Source: Limnoperna fortunei (Eukaryota > Mollusca > Bivalvia > Mytilida > Modiolidae). From it: a stretch of DNA of 64,000 nucleotides. The notes under the pieces were generated by a model that saw nothing but the letters and a program-made list of their open reading frames with translations, was not told the origin of the DNA and made no database searches. Within the stretch, counting starts at the first letter, position 1. The number at the start of each line of letters is the position of its first letter. Where the stretch lies: positions 60,516,648-60,580,647 of the forward strand of contig OX104115.1 of NCBI GenBank assembly GCA_944474755.1. Reading direction: 5' to 3'. Shown here in pieces: positions 35,609-47,700 of the stretch. The position numbers and the translations under genes are program-made.

Positions 35609-37124
35609 TCCTCACGCTGGTGATGTATTTACGCCATATTTTCTTGATTTGACCGCCTGACACACGCACTCTCTCACTACCGTGAAATTATTGTCATACA
35701 AATGATCCTACACAAAGGAGAGTAGGTCATTGGTAATTGTCGGAACGAATGTCTTACATGAGACAAAGTTGTTCGATAACATATTTTGTTTAATATACAC
35801 ACACAGCCCATATAATTAAGAGTAAAATTCACTGATGGTTCCGTTGCAATTATTTATCCCCCCCCCCCCTATTTTTTTGGAATAGCATACACATTACATA
35901 TTTCAATTCACATTTAATAAGCATTGAATTGAAAATTTGTTTTCATGTTAATACAATTCTAATACAAATATAGTCAAAGTAATAAAATAGCAAACTGTAA
36001 TGAATATTACTAATGCATGTAAGTACATATTTGCTTATGACAATTATTTTTATTGGTGATATTTAAATATGTTTATTGTTAGCTCTATGATTTTTAAAGC
36101 CATTAATGCCTATCTTCTATCTTTGCGTCTGTCGTCATTCATGTGCAGACAGAAGAGGGAGCTCTAATTGCAAAGTTTCTTTTTGATAATACCCTATTGT
36201 TTAATAACGTTTAAAAAGTCCATGTTTAATACATCAATGCAGCAACCTTCTTATATTATAGCCTTATTTTGATTATTTACCTCCTCCACACACATTAATG
36301 AAAGAAAACGTTAATGTTTCTTGTCTCTTTCTTTCGTTCGATAAATTTTTAAATGTTTTTTTCTTTGTTGTTTGTTCAGTTTCTGTTTACTTTACATACA
36401 TCTATAAGAGTTAAATGCGTCGACTATCTTTTTTTTAAAGATAGTACTTGTTATTAATTAAATGATGATAACAGTTTTCATCAGTACACATAGGGGTAAT
36501 TATATACCCTTTGATTATTTTTAAATTGTTTGCTTAACAACTGTAGGCTATGCTTTGTATGATTTACTCTGCATCCAAGCTGACTTTAACATCAAAGGTT
36601 ACAAAAATTACGACAATTTATCACATCACACCAGCTTTCCAGCAACTACAACAGGAGTGTGTGTCGTCGGGTGCATTCCAGTTTGCCGACTCCCAATTTG
36701 CCGATTCCCAGATTTATGGAGAATAATGTGTGCTTAAGAAAATTGTGTAAATTAATTATATTATTTAAATAATTCAATTAATTTAATTAACATAAAAAGT
36801 GAAATAAAAAGAATTTAAATTGTTACTTATAAATTATCAGCAAGTGACGTTATTTATTTCAAAATCAATATGAGAAGCCGAAAAGTGACAGCGAGTGAAC
36901 TTAGAAAAAAACTAATGTTTCTTATCATGTTCTTTATGTTTTTTATGATTTTTATTGTTATCAATATTAAATATAATAAAGTAATAAAGTAATAAAAAAT
37001 TTTCTACTGTCTCTACTGTTTTATTACTATTATCTGACGTGTCAAATGTTGGTTACAAATTACAGGTGTCAAAAAGATCAATACTAAACTAAATAACAAT
37101 TACAATTTAATTAAACGTACACGT

Positions 37125-37384
37125 TTTTGTTTGTTTGAATGGTGTTTTAATGCCACTTTCAGCTATTTTTCAGCTATTTCATGGTGTCCAGTTTTTATTG
37201 GGGGAGGAAGCCGGAGTACCCGGAGAGAACGCCCGACCTGTGGTAGGAAAACTGGCAATCCTTGTCAAGATTGGAGTCGAGTACACCCTGCCTGCAGTGA
37301 GAATCGAACCCGCAATCTCAGTGTTGACAGACCACGTGATCAATAGTAGACGAACTACCTTGACCACTCTGCCACCTAGGCCCC
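37125..37384 (-). mobile_element. tRNA-derived SINE (family A), full-length, nested in foldback element
   Basis: The flanking direct repeat TAAACGTACACGT lies at 37112-37124 and 37385-37397. In minus orientation it reads GGGGCCTAGGTGGCAGAGTG (head), GCGGGTTCGATTCTCACTGC (box B), GACTCCAATCTTGACAAGGA (body) and a tail of AAACAAACAAAAA. It gives the clearest full-length reference for the family, about 260 bp. Confidence 0.92.
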
Positions 37385-38345
37385 TAAACGTACACGTAAA
37401 ACCATACGATAGTTGAAGAAGTAACAATAAGTAAAAATAAAGAAAAAGTATCGCAAATCATCCTAAATCACTGACATTTATTCGCAAGCATAATCGGCGT
37501 AATTAAAAATACGACATTTTTTATATATTTTACCTACCTTTATTTATTTTCCCTACCTTTAGTTTTACTGGGGACGGAACGACCAGGGGACGAATCGTCC
37601 TGGGACGTATCGACTTGGGGACGGATCGACTAGGGGACGGATTGTTTTGGGGACGGATCGTCTAGAAATCATCCGTAACTGTTGAGCAACTATTAACACC
37701 TGTAATAACATTCCAAAGTTGGGAACCCAACCAATATCACCCATCAGACAGAACACATCTGAAAGTAAGTTAATGATGTTCTTCAGTCCATGAAAGCCAG
37801 AGCCAGAAAAGAACTTACTCATATCTCAACAATTTACAAAGAAGGATTGGTTAGACTTTGTTACAGAGATTGAAATGATGAAAAGCAACAACTTGTGAAT
37901 TTATAAATTCCAACCTGCAACTCATCAGGTAGTAGGTATTTTGACAGTTAGAATGGCACTGCTTTCCACTGTTACCTATTAACTTCAAGAGGTTAAATTC
38001 CAAACCAAATTTGCATGTCTTTTGGGTGGGAGTCTGAAATTGGTAATTTCTTTCCCAAATTGAATCTGGTCCCCGATACTATGCTGTACACTAAAAAGCT
38101 ATAAAACAACCATCAATCAATCTTGGCATTGAAGAACTACAGTTTTTCTTTCATATAACGTAATCTATACCACTTTTAACTTTTTTATATTTTTCCAGTT
38201 CCACTGCACGTAAAGTCTGGTGTCAAGTCAGTCATCAGTGACAGGTAGATGAGAGCATGGCATGGCAAATTAAAACTCAGTCAAGTTTGAATTGAAAGAA
38301 TGTCAGCATCTATAACCATACGATATACATTTTTTGTAGCCTTAC

Positions 38346-38600
38346 CTGTTAATATTCTGAATCTGGTAGAATGAAAGTTATTTTACAAAAGCCGATCATT
38401 TTCTTCTGTTCCACACTGTTTTGAAAAGTTGACATTTGACTTTTGACCTTGTTTGACCCTACTCAATGCGCTGACAAAGAGCTGTCGCAATACATAAATT
38501 ATAAACATGACACAAATATAGAACAATAAAAACTTTATTGTTGATTGTTTAACTTAACTTTCTACTGTCCATGTACTAATTCGTAAATACAATTGTGGGA
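38346..38600 (-). promoter_or_regulatory. Candidate PPAT 5' UTR first exon and divergent promoter region
   Basis: On the minus strand ATTAACAG|GTAAGG at about 38346 is a good 5' splice site. It would splice to an acceptor at 31704 or 31687 just upstream of the PPAT start. That would place PPAT transcription start within a few hundred bases of PAICS. The exon's 5' edge is not determined, and this is inference from the donor motif and the known vertebrate arrangement. Confidence 0.35.
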
Positions 38601-38631
38601 ATTATTTGTTTTAACACCTAGAGATAAAAAT

Positions 38632-38666
38632 AGAACCACGTGGTTCTGCGATCAGTGATACACGTG
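38632..38666. promoter_or_regulatory. Paired CACGTG E-boxes upstream of PAICS
   Basis: CACGTG occurs at 38637-38642, inside the perfect 16-bp palindrome AGAACCACGTGGTTCT (38632-38647), and again at 38661-38666. The start spacing is 24 bp. They lie 49-78 bp before the PAICS ATG, next to a GCGCGAAAT element at 38681. CACGTG is the core site of MYC/MAX and USF-type factors. Function here is inferred. Confidence 0.6.
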
Positions 38667-38714
38667 GTGGAAATTATTTCGCGCGAAATCAGCCTGGAGG
38701 TGTACTGGCAGAAA

Positions 38715-38727
38715 ATGGAAGAAAATG
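38715..38727 (+). CDS. PAICS: PAICS exon 1 (13 coding bases)
   Basis: ATGGAAGAAAATG|GTAATG gives MEEN plus one base. It joins TT CCA AGT GAG of the exon at 43952 to read [20 protein letters not shown] in perfect phase. It is too short for frame-based prediction. The upstream E-box pair and the divergent PPAT support it as the first exon. Support is from phase and context, without transcript data. Confidence 0.8.
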
Positions 38728-41700
38728 GTAATGACAAACTAATCAGAATGTTTTATTGAAAAAAAAACTCAAAATAGGATACGATAAATTACAATATATT
38801 GTACTACATAAATAATACAATGTTGATAAATTATGAAGTCGGAGAAGATGAAAGGAAGAAAAATTGTTGGGGTGGAGGGTAACAACAATTGTACAATTTT
38901 GTACATAATTGTTTCAGAGTATTTTTACGGGGCTTCGGTGGTCGAGTGGGTTAAGGTGAGTGTAGGACAAAATCCCCCCCGGACAAAATCCCTTCCGTGT
39001 AATTTAGCATAGGCGGACAAAATCCCCCTCGTTAAATTTACAAGGCGGACAAAATCCCCCCTGTAAAATTTTCAAGGCGGACAAAATCCCTCCAGAATAT
39101 GATTGTTTAAAATGCATGTTTTTTTTAAATGTTCACACCGTACCGTCTCGTACATATATAGATAAACCTTAAAAAATGACCTTATATTTTACTCAAAAAT
39201 ACCCCAGATTTTTAATTACGTAACAATAATAATTGTTTGTCTTATTTGCAGTGCTTAATTGGTGGCTTGTTAATTAATATGTTTATGATCAAACGAATAT
39301 CGCTTACTTGAGCAAAACATTCTCTATATCTCATAGAAAATTGAAACGGGTATGGCTTTTACTAATAAGTTAAAATTTAGTAAAATAATGGTATAATTTA
39401 GTTCAATAACTTGAATTGTTTTTTTTTTGGTAAATAATAATGAAAGGGATCAAATGGCGCGGTTCCTTTATTTATAACACATGTCGTACAACACAAACCA
39501 TATCGTCTCAATGCGTTTCAGTGAAAAAAAAAATAATAACCATGTTTTAATCTTTGTCTCATTCATCATTTCAAGTACCAAGTAAAAAACTATAAAACAC
39601 GATGCACAATACTTATCGATATTACCATAATCCGATTCGGGAGGGATTTTGTCCGCCTTGAAAAATTTTCAGGGGGGATTTTGTCCGCCTTGTAAATTTA
39701 ATGAGGGGGATTTTGTCCGCCTATGCTAAAATACACGGAAGGGATTTTGTCCGGGGGGGATTTTGTCCGTCCCCCGGTTAAGGTAGTTCTTCAACTTTTG
39801 ATCATAAGGTCTGTCAACACGGAGGTTGGGGTTCGAGACTCACTGCGGACAGGGTGCACTCGACTTCAATTTTAATTGAGTGTTCCTGCCGAAAGTCGGG
39901 GTTTTCTCCAGTCAAAAAATCACACAGTCTCTGTATCCCGAGTTAGAGAATGGCTAAACTTCTTTAAATGTGTGCATATGGAACGCCATAGCTGTCTTCT
40001 GTGGTGGAAAATGTGATATTTTCAGTAGTCTTAACTTTATATTCAGTACTTCTTTCTTCATATTGAGTGGATTTTACATTATGTTTAGTAGATATTTCAT
40101 TATGTTCAGTAGTTTTTTCATTATGTTCAGTAGACAAACCATTATGTTCAGTAGATACACCATTATGTTCAGTAGATATTTCATTATGTTCAGTAGATAT
40201 TTCATTATGTTCAGTAGTATTTTGATTATGTTCAGTAGACATTTCATTATCTTCAGTAGAAATTTCATAGTGTTCAGTAGATACACCATTCATTTTGTTC
40301 AGTACACATTTCATTATGTTCGGTAGAATTTTCATTATCTTCAGTAGATACAACATTATCTTGAGTAGAAATTTTATTATATTCAGTAGATGTACAACAT
40401 TATGTTCAGTAGATATTTCTTTATGTTCAGTAGTATTTTCATTATGTTCAGTAGATATTTCTTTATGTTCAATAGAAATTTCATTATCTTCAGTAGATAC
40501 AACATTATGTTCAGTAGAAATTTTATTATATTCAGTAGATTAACACCTTTATGTTCAGTAGAAATTTTATTATATTCAGTAGATACACCATTATGTTCAG
40601 TAGATATTTTATTATATTCAGTAGCAATTTTATTATATTCAGTAGATACACCATTCATTTTGTTCAGTAGATTTAACATTATATGCAGTAGTTAAACCAT
40701 TATGTGCAGTAGATTTTTCTTTATGTGCTTTTTCATTATATGATGGCGGTCGATCTTTCCGAATTGTGCCGAACACAAACGAATCCGGATACATTTATTG
40801 GATTTTTTCCCTTTTTACCGATTAAAATGTCGTCTGCTAGTAGTATCAAACATGCTCTCGAACAACTTGATATATCTAACATTTTTCAAAAGTTCGTGGC
40901 CGAAAAAATTGAAGATGAGATGTTCCACCATCTTAATGATTCTGATTTAAAAAGGTTGGGCAGTTCGGACAATAGGTGACCGCCTGCGGCTGAGAGACGC
41001 CATGAGAATATCAACATCAACGAGGAGTGGCACTCTCGGTAACACTGATTGGCCTGCAGCCGGTCTCTCAACAGAAGGTTCAGATGTTTTACTTGGTAAT
41101 GTTGCATGATTTTTGTAATAATTAAAAAGCAATAGAAAAACAAACAAAAACTATATCTATAATGATTTCTAATAATCAGTGATTAACATGTGACATGTTA
41201 ACGACCAATATGTCGCAATCTTTAGGTAAAGATATGACATGATTCAGTCTCGAAATAAGTTTGTGTACGTTTGCCAATATTTGTAATCAACACCCCCCCC
41301 CCCCCCGAAACACTGGATTGTTTTTAACTCTGTTCTAGGCCTTAAAGGGATATTAAACATGAAATTCACTGGAATTCATTAAAAAATGTATAAGAAGTTG
41401 ATATTAAAAATCCAGATTTTCTGTTTCTTTTTTTGTTTTTGTTTGTGTTTTTTTTTGGGGGGGGGGGGGGGGAGGGGGTGTTTTGATTACAAATATTGGC
41501 AAACATGGCACAAACTCGTTATTACGAGACTAAATCTTGTCATGTCTTGACTTAAAGATTATGATATATTTGTCGTTAACATGTTAATCACTGATTATTA
41601 GAAATCATTATAGATATAGTTTTTGTTTGTTTTTCTATTGCTTTTTAATTATTACATCTGAACCTTCTGTTGAGAGGCCTGCTGCAGCCCGATCAGTGTT

Positions 41701-44700
41701 ACCGGGAGTGCCACTCCTCGTTGCTTTTGATGTTGATCTTCTCATGGCGTCTCTCAGCCGCAGAAGGTCACCTATTGTCTCAACGCCCAACCTAATTAAA
41801 TCAGAATCATTAAGATGGCGGAACATCATCTTCAATTTTTTCGTCCACGAACTTTTGAAAAATATTAGATAGATCAATTTGTTCGAGAGCATGTTTGATA
41901 CTACAAGCAGACAACATTTTTAATCATTGAAAATGGAAAAAAACATCCAATAAATATACTCAATCAATAAAGAAACGCAACATACAAAAAATGAGAATTG
42001 ACTTCAAATATTTTTTTAACAATTTATCACATAAATAATTTATACAGAAATGTAAAAATTGGCACACTTCTTGTTCATGAGTTCTTTTAACATGGAATAT
42101 AACATTTTGTTGCATATTGTCAATAAATCACGCAAAAAATGTCATTATCTGTTGTGCCCACCATTTACTTGTAACACAGCCCTTACACTTCTTGGCATGG
42201 ATTCAATTAAACGTTAAGTACGAACACGCGGTATCCTTTGCCATTCATACTGAAATACCTGCTCTAATTTTTGCGGATTTTGCGGCGGTGGTTGTCGTTG
42301 GCGCACGCGCCGATCCAGTTCATCCTACACATATTCAATTGGGTTAAGATCCGGAGATCGTGATGGCCAACGGATCACATTGACATTCTATTGCTCTAAA
42401 AAATCTACTGTTACACGTGCTGTATGTGGTCAGGCATTGTCGTTGAAAAATTTCTCTTTGAATGTCAATTACGGGCAATAAATGCGGCCGTATAATTTCG
42501 ACTCTATACCTAACAGCGTTAAGATTGCCTTGGATATGTATCTGCTGTGCGTTCCTCGCGTAAGAGATAGCGGCCCACATCATAACATTGCCTCCACCAA
42601 CATTGTAAATTCTCTTTCTACAACACAGTTTTGCGCAAAACGTTCATTTCGGCGCCTGTACACTCGTATGAGACCATCTCGCTTTTCAAGCTGAAAACGT
42701 GACTCATCGCTGAACCACACTCTTCTCCAGTTCTGTAAATTCCATACACGAACGGTAGTACACCATCTAATCCTTGCTCGGCGGTGTTGGCGTCTCGGTG
42801 TTGCTCTGACGTAAGGTCCTTTTTCCCGCAATCCATGAGAGCGTAACCGATTGCGTACTGTCTGTGATGATATACGGCGCAACCCAGGGACGTTTACAGC
42901 TGTTTCTGTTGCAGCGATAGTTCTGTTCCGTAGATGGAAGTTGTAACACGCGGACGCCCTAAAAGCAGTTCCGTCTGTCGTATTACCAATCTGCCGGTAG
43001 CGTCTCCAAAGGCGTGACATTGTGCTACGATGAACATTGTACGTTCTGGCAACAAAGTTCTGTTATTCCCCGGCATCGATTCGACCGATAGCGATATTCC
43101 GGGTAGCAGCATCTAACCCTGGCATAGCGTCACCTGATCAGAATTTTATTTTACTAATGCAGTCAAGAAAAGAAATAGCGGGGTTTTATACCGATTGTTC
43201 GAGTTAAAAAAATACCCATGATTTGCACGGGAAAGTCGACCCTGTTTTTAGCAATGCGTAATTCATAGTGTGTTCCAGATTTCGACCACAGTCGTTCAAT
43301 GTTGCGTTTCTTTTTTGAGTGAGTATATGTCCGGATTCGTTTATGTTCGGCACAATTCGGAAAGATCGACCGCCATCATATAATGAAAAAGCACATAAAG
43401 AAAAATCTACTGCACATAATGGTTTAACTACTGCATATAATGTTAAATCTACTGAACAAAATGAATGGTGTATCTACTGAATATAATACAATTGCTACTG
43501 AATATAATAAAATATCTACTGAACATAATGTTGTATCTACTGAAGATAATGAAATTTCTATTGAACATAAAGAAATATCTACTGAACATAATGAAAATAC
43601 TACTGAACATAATGAAATGTCTACTGAACATAATGAAATATCTACTGAACATAATGAAATATCTACTGAACATAATGATGTATCTACTGAACATAATGGT
43701 TTATCTACTGAACATAATGAAAAAACTACTGAACATAGTGAAATATCTACTAAACATAATGTAAAATCCACACAATATGAAGAAAGAAGTACTGAATATA
43801 AAGTTAAGACTACTGAAAATATCACATTTTCCACCACAGAAGACAGCTATGGCGTTCCATATGTGCAGGTTTTGCATCTCAAGTTTATTGGGTGATTTCA
43901 TTTCCATTATAAAAATTATTTCTATATTTCAAGTTATATTTTTTTATTCAGTTCCAAGTGAGTACAAGCTGGGATCTCGGATTATAGAGGGTAAAACAAA
44001 ACAAGTTTACAACTTAGACAGTCATCCAGGACATGTCCTGTTACAGTCTAAAGACAGAATTACTGCAGGAGATGGTGACAGGGCACATGACATGAAGGGC
44101 AAGGCTGCCATCTCTACAGCAACTACTGCAGCCATCTTTACCCTACTTAACGATGTTGGTAAGCGAGATGTACAGTCTGTAACTAAGTCATTAGCAAAAT
44201 ATGTTTGAATATGGCCCTTTATGATGGATGTTACCCAATTTTAGCCTTCTAGTTCTGTTAAAACTTAGACTTTAAACTTTTATTGTCATCTACTAATGAT
44301 CATGTGCCTGTCAACAGTAAAGTTGCAGGTTCGTGCCTTACTGTGCAAGGAGTACTAGACTCCAACCTTGACAAGGATTGCCCATTTTTCTGCCACAGGT
44401 CTGTGATTTTCAAAGTGCACGCCAGCATTCTTTTCTCAATAACAACTTAATGTTATGATGCAGCTGATAAATTGCTAAAAGAGGCATTAAATCTTATAGC
44501 TACAATAATGTAGCAAAATTTTTTTTACAACGAGGTCCCACTACTCTTAATGGAGAAGCCAGGAGTAATTCACAGCTGGGAATACTAGTATAATCAGCTG
44601 TTACTGTTTCCCTTAATTGTTACATACTGTTCAATGCATTTGAAGTTTAACTGATATTTCTAAAAAAAAAACCAGTGTTGGTAAGTTTTACACTTTATTT

Positions 44701-47700
44701 ATAATCATGGCATTGTTGACAAAATTGCATACTTTCTGAATCAATTTGGTAAAAAAATGTTCATTCGGATCATTTTTTCGGATTCATTGCATTTGCTGCA
44801 AGTTAGATGTATAATCTAATTATCTTGTATGTTGAACCTAAATTTAAATATTGTTTTGTATAAAGTGTAACTGTCCCCCACTTCCTTCTTAAATCAATAG
44901 CAAGTTATTATCATTATATATCTTCGATGAGTTTGAAGTAAAAAGTGACAACCAAACGTACTGTTCTGCATGTCTTAATACCATCATACCCAATAGAATA
45001 ATTTGCCATACCATGAAACCTTATACCCCCGCTTCGAAGAAGAGGGTGATTTACTGGTTTACCTCTATCCGTCTATTCCTAAGCAACTACTTATCACAAC
45101 CACTTGAAATTTTATATGTGACCTTAACCATGTGGTCCTATATGGCAAGTACCGATTTCATGTGGGATGCTTATCTACGTCCTGTTTACCGACTTGGGAA
45201 CATTTTCATCCATTTGATTATAAATGTCAATTGCAGTACCAATACACATAGATTGGTCAAGCTGAATATATATGAAAGAAAAGCTAATTTACTTTGGCAC
45301 CAGACTTTTTTAAATGGCTACAGAAAATTTCAGTTTTTTGCACCAACTTTATAGAAACCACAGCAAGCCCTGATATACAGGTTAGAACACAGTAAAATAT
45401 TTTACTTAAACACGTAAATAAGGCCACACCAAATAAATTTCTGGTTCTACGGACTCGACCACACGTATTTTATCGAAATCGAAAAAATAATATTAAAAAA
45501 AAATTTCCGCTCCCCGCTCCGGGAAAGTCATCATGAAATTTTTATTTTACTTTTTTGAAATCGTAATCTTGTGAATGCTTAATGTAACTGCCGTTTTATT
45601 GCATCACAAACAAAAATATTGCTGTATTTTGAAAAAGGAAAAGAAACAATCATACCGTTTTAGTAGTGTGGATATTTGTCATAAAGGAAGGCATGGTTGT
45701 CCAAACAAGGCGATTTATTTCAGTGGTGGTGCATTGGCACAGCTTTTTCAAAGATGTGTCAAAATCAAACATTTCGACCTTAAAACGAGGTTACAGGAAC
45801 ATTCAAATATAAAAAATGTGAAATAAAAGTTCGTGAGTAATATTTGTATTTATAGAAGATATGATGTTGGAGCAGGATTGCCAGATCATGATCAGTACCA
45901 AAAAACTTAATTCGACTGACACTTTGAAACTTTTGGTTGCAACAGCATGGTGAACATTTAGCCTCAGTAATGAAGCACATTCGATTTTTGTTTATCTCCA
46001 CCAAGATAAAACAAAATGACCACAGAAACTACAATGCTTATTAAATTTGTTCACATTGTTGCAAGGGTTGTGATATATAAAAAAAAAAGAAAATGAAATT
46101 ACTGGTAATGGTTGTTCAGTGTTATTTGTGGAAAAGTTGAAGTAATTTTTATTAAGAGTCAGCATATAACTGTTTGAACTGGTTGTTGTCTTATTGTCAT
46201 TTTTCATATATATTTCTGTTTTCTAATGGCTTGAATGGGACTTGATTTTTTTCTCTCAAAAATTGGACATTGGACACCATGTATCTATAATTTTGGATTG
46301 TCTTTGGTTGTTCAATCAAAAGGGAAAGTCTCACTAAATGGGAATATTACAGCAAACACATGAATGGGATATAACTTATTTTATGACATTTTAAAATTCA
46401 TTCCTCTAGAAAGCTTCATCAATAAATGATGTACAGTGTAGTCAGTTATGCATTTTAAATAAGGTCTAAAAAATATATTTTTGCAAATGAAGATGAGACA
46501 TGTACATGTATGCATTCTTTTGCTTCCATCTGTCTCTAATGCTTTGAAAGTCATATATGTAGTATGTTGTATATGACCTGCAATACTGAATTGTTTAAAA
46601 GGTGCAATTGATTGTACATAAATTGAATGATGAACCCATAATTACAAAATATAATTCATTTATTCATTTAAATGCTTTGGTAAACTTCAGGTCAGCATAG
46701 TTTGCCCAATTCTGAAAGAAAATCACAATGAAACTGAATTTTGCGAATATATACATTGATGAAAGTACATTTTCTTATTTAAAAAAAAATTAAAATTTAA
46801 AAAAGTTATCGCTCGCCTCAAATTTTTCTGTTCGCCTATGATTTTTTGAAAATCCAAATAATAATATTAAAATTATTATTTCGCTCGCTCGCCCCGTTTT
46901 AAAATGACAAAAATCCGAAGAACAAGAAATTAAATTGGTGTGGCCTAAGTTACTACTTCACTAATCCATAGAACTTTGTGGTGCTGTACAGGGAGTAGTC
47001 AATAAGGTAAAAACTGATGCATAATTTATCATTAAAATTTTTTTGTCTCATTCTGGATGTCACACGTACACCATGCGTATCCTTTTAAAAATGTCCTCTC
47101 TTAAATGTTACATACATGTTCAACAATGGCATGGTACCTTCAACTATATTTTCAATTAAATTGTAACTGTTGGAGTCTTTAATTCACCTATTGGTCAGTA
47201 ATTGTATGTAATAAGTTTATCTAAAATTAAGAAGTGTAAAAAGGGCAGAACAATCCTCAATGTTTAAAATAAAAAATTTAACATTCAACAAAGCATTTGT
47301 TTATAAAATATCATCCTTAACAGCACATTTATTATGATGTCATATTCATTCATAGAATGAGAGTCATTCACCAAATCATTGGTTATGCCATTCATTGTGA
47401 AGTCAAAAAGTAGTACTGACAAAAGTACATATTATATTGCCTATATAGATGATAGGTTTTGTATGGCACAGGTTGTATCAATAGCTAATTTTTCAGATTT
47501 TGACGAAATACATAGTTAATTTTAAATAATAGCAAATATCTTTTATTAAACTTGTTAGACTGCCATAATTGAAGCATATTTGCAAGATGAGTATGCTTTT
47601 GTCATTTTATTATAACCTTTGGAGTTTTTTTGGTAACATCTTGTTACTATTTAAAGCATATATATGGAAGAAGGTTGATAAAATATTTGTCTTCAACAAG

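Larger units (their letters stand above)
34912..37678. mobile_element. Inverted-repeat element with 'GGGGACGGATCGAC' iterations and a 9-bp target duplication
   Basis: The 9-bp direct repeat CATCCGTAA (34912-34920 and 37670-37678) flanks 34921-37669. The left end has TCGTTCCGTCCCCAGGTCGA and further CGATCCGTCCCC units. The right end has the inverse GGGGACGGATCGACTAGGGG and related units. Arms span about 110 bp. A 9-bp duplication and long iterated inverted ends fit a non-autonomous MULE foldback element (inference). A SINE with its own target duplication is nested at 37125-37384. The interior is AT-rich, with a 126-codon minus frame (35228-35608) that I do not recognise. Confidence 0.85.
39970..43870. 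repeat. 3.9-kb imperfect palindrome in PAICS intron 1
   Basis: The left arm (about 39970-41306) and right arm (about 41457-43870) are inverted copies. The outer part of each is a 15/21-bp tandem array (CATTATGTTCAGTAGATA). Next comes GATGGCGGTCGATCTTTCCG, then a SAM-domain fragment, then a shared AT-rich segment, ending at a C run (41293-41306) and G run (41457-41472) that pair. The spacer is about 150 bp. The right arm is interrupted by a Tc1/mariner (41959-43323). The outermost pair is GGAACGCCATAGCTGTCTTC and its complement. No target duplication was identified. Confidence 0.92.

Noticed and set aside
36655..36720. 'TTTGCCGACTCCCAATTTGCCGA' short repeats as another foldback terminus
   Set aside because: Only two to three words and no inverted partner found within the window.
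41293..41472. Stand-alone G-quadruplex / i-motif regulatory element
   Set aside because: The C run and G run are opposite arms of the palindrome; homopolymer lengths are unreliable and nothing else supports a regulatory role.
43440..43895. 151-codon frame with [12 protein letters not shown] repeats, resembling a repetitive secreted protein
   Set aside because: The frame follows a simple tandem repeat present inverted at 39970-40700, is open in more than one phase and varies in copy number between arms. Repeat product, not a gene.
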